DNA of 64,000 nt from Streptomyces sp. HUAS 15-9 (GTDB taxonomy: Bacteria > Actinomycetota > Actinomycetes > Streptomycetales > Streptomycetaceae), in assembly GCF_025642155.1 (NCBI RefSeq), contig NZ_CP106798.1, positions 5,270,001-5,334,000 of the forward strand, read 5' to 3'. Position 1 is the first letter of the stretch, and the number at the start of each line of letters is the position of its first letter. Both the position numbers and the translations under genes were made by a program. Under the pieces are notes generated by a model. The model had not been told where the DNA came from and did no database searches. It saw only the letters and a list, made by a program, of their open reading frames with translations. Below, piece after piece: positions 1 through 8,658 of the stretch.

Positions 1-1359
1 CCCTCCGACGTGCACCTGAAGGCGGCGGCGCAGCGGATGGGGGTCGGCGACACCTTCCACATGGCGCCGGTCGGGGTGTTCTTCGGGGACGGCGACGACG
101 CCGACGGAAAGTCGCGGACGCGGCCGGGTCAGGAGGTCGCCGACCCGTACTTCGGCGGGGTGGGCCCGTCCCGCAAGGCCTGCACCGAGTGCGGCGAGTG
201 CATGACCGGCTGCCGGCACGGCGCGAAGAACACCCTCAACGAGAACTACCTGCACCTCGCCGAGAAGGCGGGCGCGGCGGTCCACCCCATGACGACGGTC
301 GTGTCCGTCACCGACGACTCCCGGGGCGGATACGCGGTCACGACCCTGCCGACGGACGAGAAGAAGAAGGGCAAGGGGCGCACCTTCACCGCGCGACGGG
401 TCGTCATCGCGGCCGGCACCTACGGCACCCAGACGCTGCTGCACCGCATGAAGGCGAACGGACAGCTGCCCCACCTCTCCGGCCGGCTGGGCGATCTGAC
501 CCGCACCAACTCCGAGGCGCTGGTGGGCGCGCAGACCGACGACCGGCGCTACCGCAAGCTGCACGGCACGAAGGCCGACTTCACCCGGGGCGTGGCGATC
601 ACCTCCTCGATCCATCCGGACGAGGACACGCACATCGAGCCGGTCCGCTACGGCAAGGGCTCCAACGCGATGGGCGGCATGTCGATCCTCCAGGTCCCGT
701 ACGCCGAGGGCTCCTCGCGTGTCCTGGGCTGGCTGGCGAACGCGGCACGCCACCCGCTGCTGGTCGCCCGCTCCCTGTCCAACCGCCGCTGGTCGGAGCG
801 GACCATCATCGGCCTGGTGATGCAGTCGCTGGACAACTCCCTGACGACGTATCTGAAGCCGAACGGCGTCGGCAAGGGCCTGCTCACCGCCCGCCAGGGC
901 CATGGCGCGCCCAACCCGAAGCAGATCAGGGCGGCCTCGGAGGCGGCCTCCGCGCTGGCCACGGAGATCAACGGCTTCGCGGGCAGCAACGTCGGCGAGC
1001 TGATGGGCACCCCGCTGACCGCGCACTTCCTCGGCGGCTGTCCGATCGGCGCCTCACCCGAGACCGGTGTGATCGACCCGTACCACCGGCTGTACGGCCA
1101 CCCTGGAATATCGGTGGTCGACGGCGCGGCGGTGTCGGCGAACCTGGGCGTCAACCCGTCGCTGACGATCACCGCACAGGCCGAGCGGGCGATGTCGTAC
1201 TGGCCCAACAAGGGCGAGGCGGACCCGCGTCCGGCGCAGGGTGTGGCGTACGAACGTCTGAAGCCGGTGGAGCCGGCGAACCCGGTGGTCCCGGCGGACG
1301 CGTTCGGCGCACTGCGGCTGCCGTTCCTGGGGATGCCGACGGTACCGCCGAAGGAGTAG
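1..1359 (+). CDS. GMC family FAD-dependent oxidoreductase (3' part)
   Basis: The reading frame is open from the first base, so the N-terminal FAD Rossmann motif lies outside the window; about 450 residues are present. A Cys-rich stretch near residue 60 (CTECGECMTGC) looks ferredoxin-like and is seen in cholesterol-oxidase-like members of the GMC superfamily. The C-terminal GMC domain is clear: HFLGGCPIG, then VVDGAAVSANLGVNPSLTI, which carries the conserved Asn-Pro that closes the active site. These enzymes oxidise an alcohol with FAD; the substrate cannot be told from sequence. A strong hairpin terminator follows directly. Family assignment is firm, substrate unknown. Confidence 0.85.
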   Translation, partial: PSDVHLKAAAQRMGVGDTFHMAPVGVFFGDGDDADGKSRTRPGQEVADPYFGGVGPSRKACTECGECMTGCRHGAKNTLNENYLHLAEKAGAAVHPMTTVVSVTDDSRGGYAVTTLPTDEKKKGKGRTFTARRVVIAAGTYGTQTLLHRMKANGQLPHLSGRLGDLTRTNSEALVGAQTDDRRYRKLHGTKADFTRGVAITSSIHPDEDTHIEPVRYGKGSNAMGGMSILQVPYAEGSSRVLGWLANAARHPLLVARSLSNRRWSERTIIGLVMQSLDNSLTTYLKPNGVGKGLLTARQGHGAPNPKQIRAASEAASALATEINGFAGSNVGELMGTPLTAHFLGGCPIGASPETGVIDPYHRLYGHPGISVVDGAAVSANLGVNPSLTITAQAERAMSYWPNKGEADPRPAQGVAYERLKPVEPANPVVPADAFGALRLPFLGMPTVPPKE

Positions 1360-1374
1360 CCCACAGAGAAAAAA

Positions 1375-1406
1375 GGGACCTGCGCCCCCCTCCGAGCGCA
1401 GGTCCC
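1375..1406. terminator. Bidirectional hairpin terminator
   Basis: A perfect 11-bp stem (GGGACCTGCGC with GCGCAGGTCCC) and a 10-nt loop lie between two convergent genes. A T-rich run (tctcttgtcttgt) follows on the plus strand and an A-run precedes it (T-run for the minus strand), so it can end both the GMC gene and the surface-protein gene. Confidence 0.85.
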
Positions 1407-1451
1407 TCTCTTGTCTTGTCCGTCCCCACCGGCTACGCGCCGGCGGATCGG

Positions 1452-2474
1452 TTACGCGCCGGCCGCGGTCTTCCGGCGGCGCACCACGAACACCGCGCCC
1501 GCACCGGCGACGACGGCGACACCGCCGACGAGGCCGAGCACCGGCAGCGCGGAGCTGGAGCCGGTCTCGGCGAGGTTGCCGGTCGGCAGGTCGGTGACGT
1601 CACCCTGCGGCTTCTTCGGCGAGTCCTTGCTGCCGTTGTCGCTCGGGGTGGCGTCGCCCGGGGCGGGGTTCGAGGAGCCGGCCTTCAGGACCTCGAAGTC
1701 GTACTGGGCCCAGCCCTCGGCGATGCAGTCCTGGCCCTTGACGTTGTCGAGGTAGGCGCCGGAGCCGAAGGAGTAGGCGTCACCGGCGGGGGCCTTGGCG
1801 TCGATGCTGACGCGCAGGTCGATCGACTGGCTCGCGCCGGACTTCAGCTTCTCCACGTAGAAGAAGTAGTCGCCGGCCCAGTCGTCGCTGCCGATGCGGT
1901 CCCAGGAGCCGTCCTCGGGGTTCTTGAACTCCAGGTCGACGTACGGGCTGAGGTACTTCGACTCGTCGAGCTCGTAGTTCTCGACCTCGGCGTAGAAGGC
2001 GACGCCCTTGACGTCGGCCTTGGAGTCGTTGGTGACGACGAGCTTGAAGTCGTGGAAGCCGTCACCCGCGACGATCTTGCCCGGCAGGCCCTTGATGTCG
2101 GCGGACACCTTGGCGTTCCCGAAGTTCTCGTCGAGGTCCTCGCAGAACGGCACGTCGGGGTCCGACGGGTCCTCGCTCGGTTCGGCCGTCTCGGAGGGCT
2201 CGGGCTCGGTGGACGCGCTCGCGCTGCCGCTCGGGGTCACCGAGGCGGACGCGCTGCTGCCCGGGGTCTCGGTGGAGGCAGGAGGCGTCTGGGTCTCGGG
2301 TGCGGACGCGGAGGCGGTGCCGCTCGGAATCTCGGTGGGCGCCTCGGACGTCACGGTCTCGGTGGGAGTGGGCGACGTGGACTCGTCCGCGAAAGCGGCG
2401 GGCGCGGACAGGAGGGCGAGCGGGGCGATGGCAGCCGTCGCGGCCGCTGCAGCCATGGCACGGCGAAGCTTCAT
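1452..2474 (-). CDS. LAETG-anchored cell-surface protein
   Basis: 340-aa secreted protein. The ATG at 2474 (MKLRRAM) is chosen over an in-frame start 13 codons upstream because it has GAGG at correct spacing and opens the signal peptide (residues 1-29, ending APAAFA). A Ser/Thr/Pro/Glu-rich wall-spanning segment follows, then a folded region of about 150 residues with a Cys near each end. The C-terminus is a full sorting signal: LAETG at residues 301-305, a hydrophobic helix, and RRRK. Actinobacterial class E sortases use LAxTG, so covalent attachment to peptidoglycan is likely. No enzymatic motif was seen; an adhesive or structural surface role is inference. Confidence 0.85.
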   Translation of the reverse strand: MKLRRAMAAAAATAAIAPLALLSAPAAFADESTSPTPTETVTSEAPTEIPSGTASASAPETQTPPASTETPGSSASASVTPSGSASASTEPEPSETAEPSEDPSDPDVPFCEDLDENFGNAKVSADIKGLPGKIVAGDGFHDFKLVVTNDSKADVKGVAFYAEVENYELDESKYLSPYVDLEFKNPEDGSWDRIGSDDWAGDYFFYVEKLKSGASQSIDLRVSIDAKAPAGDAYSFGSGAYLDNVKGQDCIAEGWAQYDFEVLKAGSSNPAPGDATPSDNGSKDSPKKPQGDVTDLPTGNLAETGSSSALPVLGLVGGVAVVAGAGAVFVVRRRKTAAGA

Positions 2475-2693
2475 GAAGACCTCGGGAGTCCGGCGTGCCG
2501 CCGTGTGCGGCACGGAGTGGAGGCGGGCTCCGCGTGTGGGGCGCGGGTGTGACCCTTGGTTTCTGCTGTGTGACCGTCTCTTACCGGTTTCTTTGATTCA
2601 GCAGGTTCGATCACTGAGGCGGGTGAAAGGTTGCGCGATCACTCACAGGATTCTTATATGGCCTGGATCACATGTGAGAGCGAAGAGGGTCAC

Positions 2694-2753
2694 ATGACAC
2701 GGAAGTGGGCCGCGCGAGAGAACGCGGGCATGCGAAGGGCCCCGCGGGACTGA
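2694..2753 (+). CDS. Possible 19-aa peptide gene or leader ORF
   Basis: A short ORF starting MTRKWAAREN has AGAGGG about five bases before its ATG and lies 27 bases downstream of a predicted transcription start (TTGCGC, 18-bp spacer, TATATG). Its stop codon lies in the loop of the strong hairpin at 2735-2767. No gene follows on the same strand, so it is not an ordinary attenuator; it could be a small protein, a dual-function RNA or chance. Confidence 0.3.
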   Translation: MTRKWAARENAGMRRAPRD

Positions 2754-2767
2754 GCCGCGGGGCCCTT
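2735..2767. terminator. Strong GC hairpin
   Basis: A perfect 13-bp stem (AAGGGCCCCGCGG with CCGCGGGGCCCTT) and a 7-nt loop. It lies where a plus-strand RNA started near 2667 would end. No good U-tract follows, so termination is likely but not certain. Confidence 0.55.
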
Positions 2768-2776
2768 CTCCGTCAG

Positions 2777-2801
2777 CACCGACGTCAGGGCAGCGTCGGT
2801 G
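2777..2801. other. Hairpin next to the 2735 terminator
   Basis: An 8-bp perfect stem (CACCGACG with CGTCGGTG) and a 9-nt loop, ten bases from the stronger hairpin. Read on the minus strand the two form a tandem structure typical of the 3' end of a non-coding RNA or mRNA. Confidence 0.4.
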
Positions 2802-3045
2802 CCCGGGGAGCGGCGCCGGGGGGTTGCGCCGCTTGCTCTCTGTCGCCCTATCTGCCCTGTGCGCCTCGGTCGGCGCCCCGGCGCATTCGGGGCGCGCGGA
2901 TGGTCTCGACCTCTGGCGGCCGGGCAGCGCATTGCAATGCGGTTGTGTGTCCGGGGACTTGGGGGGCTTTCTACGCATCGTGCTGGATGGACGCGGCCTC
3001 CGCAACCGTTTGACCCAGCCCTTGTGCATTTTTGCTTTTTCCGCC

Positions 3046-3075
3046 GGTCGGCCCCGGGCGTCCCCGGAGCCGACC
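3046..3075 (+). other. Terminator-like hairpin
   Basis: GGTCGGC pairs with GCCGACC and CCGGG with CCCGG inside one internal mismatch, followed by a weak T-rich stretch (gttctcttg). It would end a plus-strand RNA arising in the gap upstream of the chorismate mutase gene. Confidence 0.35.
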
Positions 3076-3286
3076 GTTCTCTTGAATGACCGGGCTGCTG
3101 TCCCCTGCCGTCCGGTCACCTTCCTGAAGCGAGGTCCCACGACGTACGGCACGATCCGCACGTCTCATCGCTCCAGCGAGCCACGCGTGGTTCTTTCGGG
3201 CCCGCCCCTGGCTGGCACGGACACCGGGACCAACGAAGCGGTGCGCGGGCCGGTCACGCGCCGTACGGGTGAGTGCCGACCCGAAC

Positions 3287-3574
3287 TCAGATACGACCAC
3301 GGCACAGTTCGAGCAGGGTCATGGCGAGGGACGTCCCCGGCTTGCCCAGCGCCTCCCGGTAGTGGTCGAGGATCTCCATCTCACGGGAGAGGTTCACCCG
3401 GCGCCCGCCGGAGGTGATCCGGGCCTCCTGGATCACGGCGGACACCGCCATCCGTTCCTGGATCAGCCCGATGATCCGGTCGTCGAGCGTGTCGATGCGT
3501 TCACGCGCACCGGTGATCACATCGGCGGCCTCGGCGGTCCGGGCGCCGGTCTTCTCTGCGGGGGTGACGGTCAT
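3287..3574 (-). CDS. Chorismate mutase (AroQ class)
   Basis: 95 aa, the size of stand-alone AroQ-class enzymes, which convert chorismate to prephenate, the first step toward Phe and Tyr. The all-helical fold is readable: ARERIDTLDDRIIGLIQERM in helix 1 carries the usual Arg and the LDxxI pattern, followed by helix 3 with the ReMEILDHYRE stretch. The ATG at 3574 has GAGGAG seven bases upstream. A leader with Phe and Tyr codons and a strong hairpin lies in front of it, which suggests control by aromatic amino acid supply. guaA is divergent. Confident. Confidence 0.9.
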   Translation of the reverse strand: MTVTPAEKTGARTAEAADVITGARERIDTLDDRIIGLIQERMAVSAVIQEARITSGGRRVNLSREMEILDHYREALGKPGTSLAMTLLELCRGRI

Positions 3575-3634
3575 GTCGGGGGCTCCTCATCGGTTCGGAC
3601 GCGGTGCCCCGGAACGGCAGGACCCGGAAAACGA

Positions 3635-3669
3635 CAGGCGCCCCGGGCCTTGTCGGCCCGGGGCGCCTG
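3635..3669 (-). terminator. Attenuator-like terminator before chorismate mutase
   Basis: A perfect 15-bp GC stem (CAGGCGCCCCGGGCC with its complement) and a 5-nt loop. Read on the minus strand it is followed by TCGTTTT, a proper intrinsic terminator. It lies 60 bases upstream of the aroQ-type start and 21 bases after the stop of the leader ORF, so it must be read through for the enzyme to be made. Confidence 0.75.
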
Positions 3670-3690
3670 GGAAGTCGCTCGGCGTTTCGC

Positions 3691-3762
3691 TCAAGCAGGA
3701 CGACCATGGCAGCCGGCGGGCCGGTTGCCATAGGTAAAGAGGAAGGTCGTCTGAGTGAGCAT
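3691..3762 (-). CDS. Putative leader peptide with Phe/Tyr codons
   Basis: A 23-codon ORF upstream of chorismate mutase contains TTFLFTY, i.e. two Phe and one Tyr codon within four residues, the end products of the pathway. Its ATG lacks a Shine-Dalgarno but CATACT lies exactly seven bases upstream, as expected for a leaderless mRNA starting at the A of ATG, with CCGACA as a possible -35. A hairpin can form within its second half, and the strong terminator follows its stop. This is the arrangement of ribosome-mediated attenuation. Expression and attenuation are inferred. Confidence 0.6.
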   Translation of the reverse strand: MLTQTTFLFTYGNRPAGCHGRPA

Positions 3763-3798
3763 GGGGGTCAGTATGCCACGCCGCACTCCTGATCTGTC

Positions 3799-3820
3799 GG
3801 GGGTCCGGGGGCGGACCCCC
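3799..3820. repeat. Inverted repeat between divergent promoters
   Basis: Perfect 9-bp arms (GGGGGTCCG and CGGACCCCC) with a 4-nt loop between the aroQ leader promoter and the guaA promoter. It resembles the GC-rich palindromic repeats scattered through Streptomyces intergenic DNA and may also be an operator or a topological barrier. Confidence 0.5.
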
Positions 3821-3852
3821 GGCGCACGGGACGCCCCCCACACCCACCCCGT

Positions 3853-3858
3853 TAGAAT
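3853..3858 (+). promoter_or_regulatory. guaA -10 element
   Basis: TAGAAT fits the Streptomyces housekeeping -10 consensus (TAGRAT). No convincing -35 was found 17-19 bases upstream. The predicted start near 3865 leaves a 35-base leader with GGAAGG before the GTG. Confidence 0.55.
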
Positions 3859-3899
3859 CGACAGCACAGACCCCCGCCCAAACCGCCGGAAGGCACCCC

Positions 3900-5480
<1,581 letters not shown>

Positions 5481-5498
5481 TCCTCCCGGCCTGGACGG

Positions 5499-5984
5499 TC
5501 AAGTCCGCTTGAGAGTGCGCACCGGCTCTCCGGGCTTCCAGACCTGGGCGACGAGGTACGTGTCGTCCTCGACGTAGGTACGTACGACCCCCGTCAACTC
5601 GGTGCGGAAGAGGTGGAACGGCTCCGGCGGTTCCACCTCTTCCCTGTACGCCCGCTTCACCTCCGGGTCCTCGACCTCGACCGCCCGGCCGGCGATCCGG
5701 ATGTCCCCGCCGCCCATCGCGGTGTCCGGGCCCGGGTTCGCCTGAAGCGCGAACCGCGGGTCCCGGCGCAGGTCGAGGGCCTTGAGCGAGTCCGGCATCA
5801 TGCCGAGCCACAGCTCACCGTTCAGGAAGCGGACCTCCAGGCCGGTGGTGCGCGGGGAGCCGTCCTTGCGGAGCGTGGCGAGGACGTGATGCGTGAAGGC
5901 ACCGAAGCGCTCTTCCGTGATCTTCGCGAGTTCGGGTTCCGCCTCGGTGAAAGCCGCCCAGTTCACTGCCGTATGCGCTGTCAT
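5499..5984 (-). CDS. Pyridoxamine 5'-phosphate oxidase-fold protein
   Basis: 161 aa with the split-barrel flavin-binding fold: LATLRKDGSPRTTGLEVRF, then GELWLGMMPDSLKALDLRRDPRF, a pattern common to F420- or FMN-binding PPOX proteins of actinobacteria. The start at 5984 (MTAHTAVNW) is chosen because the 36 upstream codons are read from intergenic repeats. It acts in the cytoplasm; substrate and cofactor cannot be fixed. A striking repeat array lies between its start and the gene upstream, likely its operator. Family assignment good, function open. Confidence 0.75.
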   Translation of the reverse strand: MTAHTAVNWAAFTEAEPELAKITEERFGAFTHHVLATLRKDGSPRTTGLEVRFLNGELWLGMMPDSLKALDLRRDPRFALQANPGPDTAMGGGDIRIAGRAVEVEDPEVKRAYREEVEPPEPFHLFRTELTGVVRTYVEDDTYLVAQVWKPGEPVRTLKRT

Positions 5985-6001
5985 ACGGCGAGTGTGGCGG
6001 T

Positions 6002-6059
6002 GATACCCGACATCCTCTGTCGGGTATCCGAGGTGTCTTGTCGGGTGTCCGAGGTGTCC
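6002..6059. promoter_or_regulatory. Palindrome plus 21-bp tandem repeat upstream of the PPOX gene
   Basis: GATACCCGACA and TGTCGGGTATC form a perfect 11-bp inverted repeat with a 5-bp spacer (6002-6028). The right arm starts a 21-bp unit repeated at 6018-6038 and 6039-6059 with two mismatches, giving three copies of the TGTCGGGT half-site. This looks like a multi-site operator for a dimeric repressor; no regulator gene is adjacent. Confidence 0.55.
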
Positions 6060-6063
6060 GAGG

Positions 6064-6690
6064 TCATGCCGGGAACGGCACCGGCCGCACATACCGCTCC
6101 CGCCCGGCCTGGTCCCGCACCTGTGCGCACCCGGCCGCGGTGAGCCGCCCGGCCAGCTTCGCGCGGCGGACGGTGTTGACGCGCAGCGCGCCGAAGAGGA
6201 GCGCCGGCATCAGCACGGCGAGCGGCAGCAGTACGGCGTAGACGCCGGTGATCACCGCCATCAGCAGGAACAGGGCCCCGGAGCCCCAGCCCATCGCCAG
6301 CAGCTGCTTCCGGTTGCCGGCCTCGACCAGACCGTCGTACTTGATGAGGGCGCAGATCACGTCGACGTCCGCCTGGGCCTCCGGGACCGGGGTGAGCGAG
6401 TTGAGATACATGCCCGGCACCGGACCGCCCGCTCCCACCTGCGTGAACGTGGCCGCGTTCGTCGCCGCGCGCTGCTGGGCCCACGGCTCGGTGTCGCGTA
6501 CGAGATGGATGTGCAGCACCTTGTGGCGGCCCACGAGGCGGACGCCGGCGTAGCGGAAGCCGAAGCACTCGGCGACGTACACGAGCGCGCCCATGGTCTT
6601 CAGCTCGGCGAAGGGATGGACCAGTTCGATGTGCTGCTGGGTCGCGAGCTGCCGCATGAGGCTGTTGAGATGGCGTTCGGCTTGGCTCAT
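6064..6690 (-). CDS. Membrane-associated protein of unknown function
   Basis: 208 aa. Residues 1-130 are soluble with no motif I recognise; residues 135-168 are strongly hydrophobic and can form one long or two short membrane helices, followed by a basic C-terminal tail. The ATG at 6690 has GGAG at good spacing. It is on the same strand as the PPOX gene and 79 bp upstream of it, but the operator-like repeats between them suggest separate control. It diverges from the class II aldolase gene. Confidence 0.6.
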   Translation of the reverse strand: MSQAERHLNSLMRQLATQQHIELVHPFAELKTMGALVYVAECFGFRYAGVRLVGRHKVLHIHLVRDTEPWAQQRAATNAATFTQVGAGGPVPGMYLNSLTPVPEAQADVDVICALIKYDGLVEAGNRKQLLAMGWGSGALFLLMAVITGVYAVLLPLAVLMPALLFGALRVNTVRRAKLAGRLTAAGCAQVRDQAGRERYVRPVPFPA

Positions 6691-6783
6691 GGAGGGCTCC
6701 GGGTGACTGAAAACTGCTGCTGAACTTCGGGTTCCGCATCACAGACCCCTGAGCCTCCGGAACGGTTGCGGCGTCATCTTTAC

Positions 6784-6799
6784 AGAACAGCTCTGTTCT
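6784..6799. promoter_or_regulatory. Operator-like inverted repeat
   Basis: AGAACAG and CTGTTCT are perfect 7-bp arms around CT, in the divergent region between the unknown membrane protein and the aldolase gene. The spacing and symmetry suit a TetR-family dimer; no TetR gene is nearby. Confidence 0.5.
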
Positions 6800-6858
6800 C
6801 CTGCGCTGACCGACGGTAACTTCCGGCACGTAAAGCAAAACCCAGTGCAGGAGGACCA

Positions 6859-7653
6859 ATGCACGGGCCGACCCCGCCCCTGCCGCTGCCCACCGACCAG
6901 CTGCAGTTCGCGATGCCGCCGATGTACGACTCGCTCGACGACGAACGCCGGCACCGTAAGGAACGGCTCGCGGGCGCGCTCCGGCTCTTCGGCCGGTCCG
7001 GGTTCGAGGACGGGGTCTCCGGGCACATCACCGCACGCGACCCGGAGTTCTCCGACTGCTTCTGGGTCAATCCGTTCGGGATGCCGTTCAAGCACGTCAC
7101 CGTCAGCGACCTGGTGCTCGCCAACCAGGACGGGCAGGTGATCGAGGGCCGCTATCACGTCAACCAGGCGGCGTTCACCGTGCACGCCCAGGTGCACGCC
7201 GCCCGTCCGGACGTCGTCGCCGTCGCCCACTGCCACTCGGTGCACGGCCGCGCCCTGTCCGCGCTCGGCGACCTGCTCGACCCCCTCAGCCAGGAGAGCT
7301 GCGCGTTCTACGAGGACCACGCGCTGTACGACACCTACACGGGCGTCGCCGTCGACGTCGAGGAGGGCCGCCGGATCGCGGCCGCGCTCGGCTCCCGCAA
7401 GGCCCTCGTCCTGCGCAACCACGGGCTGCTGACGGTCGGCGACTCGGTGGACGCGGCGGCCTGGTGGTTCATGTCGATGGAGAAGTCCTGCCAGGTGCAG
7501 CTGATGGCGAAGGCGGCGGGCCGCCCTCTGCTCATCGACCACAAACTGGCGGTGGCGACCCGTGAGCAGCTCGGCGGCGACCTGGTGGCCTGGATCAACT
7601 ACCAGCCGCTGTGGCAGGACATCAGCCGTAGCGAGCCGGATCTGCTCAGCTAG
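6859..7653 (+). CDS. Class II aldolase/adducin family protein
   Basis: 264 aa, a normal length. Zinc-dependent class II aldolases/epimerases cleave or epimerise sugar phosphates. The metal ligands are visible: the HCHSVHG segment (His124 and His126) and the His in RNHGLLTVG near residue 190. GHITARDP matches the substrate-loop start (G-H-x-[ST]-x-R). The ATG at 6859 has AGGAGG at ideal spacing. The C-terminal extension (WINYQPLWQDISRSEPDLL) is typical of the subgroup annotated only as class II aldolase, whose substrate is not known. The palindrome at 6784-6799 lies in its promoter region. Confidence 0.88.
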   Translation: MHGPTPPLPLPTDQLQFAMPPMYDSLDDERRHRKERLAGALRLFGRSGFEDGVSGHITARDPEFSDCFWVNPFGMPFKHVTVSDLVLANQDGQVIEGRYHVNQAAFTVHAQVHAARPDVVAVAHCHSVHGRALSALGDLLDPLSQESCAFYEDHALYDTYTGVAVDVEEGRRIAAALGSRKALVLRNHGLLTVGDSVDAAAWWFMSMEKSCQVQLMAKAAGRPLLIDHKLAVATREQLGGDLVAWINYQPLWQDISRSEPDLLS

Positions 7654-7667
7654 CGGCCGCGGGCCTT

Positions 7668-8552
7668 TCAGAACCCGCGCAGGACGACCGCCTTCGTCAT
7701 CGCGAACTCCTCGTCCGTGAGCACGCCTTCCCGGTGCAGCTCGCCCAGTTCCCGCAGCCGGCGCAGCAGTACGTCGTGGTGGTCGGCCGGCGGCGGCACC
7801 GCACCCGTCGGCCGGTCCCGGTCGGCGTACGGGACGTCGGCCCGGGTGGACGGATGCGGCAGCCGCGCGGTGACCGCGGCCGCGACCAGCGCGGTGAGCA
7901 GATCGCGGCGGACGCTGCCCCACAGGTCGAGGGCGTACGGGTCCCGCTCGGGCGGCAGCCTGGAGAACACCGTCTCGCGCAACGCGAACCGCAGAAGGCC
8001 GTCCTCGTAGCCGGAGTTGGGCAGCCACTCGACCTGGGCCAGGTCGACGACGTTGATGATCCGGGGCCCGGTGGCCCGCTTGACCCGCTCCGAGGTGTCG
8101 GCCCAGTCGATACGGACCTGGGTCCCGTCGAAGGAGACCGTGCCGTCGGAGGAACGCACCGAGACCGGTACCGGCGGGCCGGGCAGCAGATAGGCCTTGG
8201 TGGGCTCCTTGGGAATCTGGTCGAGGAGGAGCGCGTGCCGGATCTCCTCGGCGACGTACTCGGCCACCCCGGACCGGTCCAGGTCCACCGTCAGCCGATA
8301 GGGATCGGCCGGCTCCGGCAGCCGCCCGCCCGTGGCCTGCAGCAGCGGATCCGCGCCCTCACGCAGCCGCATCCGCAGCCGGCCGCGCTTGCGCTCGGGC
8401 TCGTAGACCACGCCCGCCACGGCCTCCAGGGGTACGGCGATCTCTCCGTACGTCTGCCGGAACAGTGGTACCGAGCGGTGGAGTCCCGGTGTGATCCGGA
8501 CCGTGCTGCCGTCGAAGGCCCAGGTCCCGTCCCGCTGGATGATCTCGGCCAT
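7668..8552 (-). CDS. DUF4429 domain protein with SHOCT tail
   Basis: 294 aa with two copies of a beta-rich DUF4429 module, the first opening DGTWAFDGSTVRITPG and the second DGTVSFDGTQVRIDW at about residue 138. The C-terminal 32 residues (LRRLRELGELHREGVLTDEEF) are a classic SHOCT helix pair, a short oligomerisation or docking motif. No enzyme motif was seen. Such proteins are widespread in Streptomyces and uncharacterised. It converges on the aldolase gene with only 14 bp between them. Confidence 0.85.
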   Translation of the reverse strand: MAEIIQRDGTWAFDGSTVRITPGLHRSVPLFRQTYGEIAVPLEAVAGVVYEPERKRGRLRMRLREGADPLLQATGGRLPEPADPYRLTVDLDRSGVAEYVAEEIRHALLLDQIPKEPTKAYLLPGPPVPVSVRSSDGTVSFDGTQVRIDWADTSERVKRATGPRIINVVDLAQVEWLPNSGYEDGLLRFALRETVFSRLPPERDPYALDLWGSVRRDLLTALVAAAVTARLPHPSTRADVPYADRDRPTGAVPPPADHHDVLLRRLRELGELHREGVLTDEEFAMTKAVVLRGF

Positions 8553-8658
8553 ACCGAAATTCTCCCAGCCGGGTCAACACGGCGGCCCGCACTTCACCCG
8601 CGGTGACCACCTGCCGGACCGGCGCGACGTGGCGTAGGGCACAATTCGCTTTCGTCGC

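Larger units (their letters stand above)
2475..3286. other. 812-bp gap without a convincing protein gene
   Basis: ORFs of 80-200 codons exist on both strands but lack Streptomyces codon bias and ribosome-binding sites. The gap holds a plausible plus-strand promoter (TTGCGC at 2631, TATATG at 2655), a 19-codon ORF ending in a hairpin, the perfect palindrome TCACATGTGA at 2669-2678, a second hairpin at 2777-2801 and a third at 3046-3075. The pattern suits one or more small RNAs more than a protein gene. Confidence 0.5.

Noticed and set aside
10..1364. Minus-strand frames under the GMC gene
   Set aside because: Shadows of the plus-strand gene, which has complete C-terminal GMC motifs.
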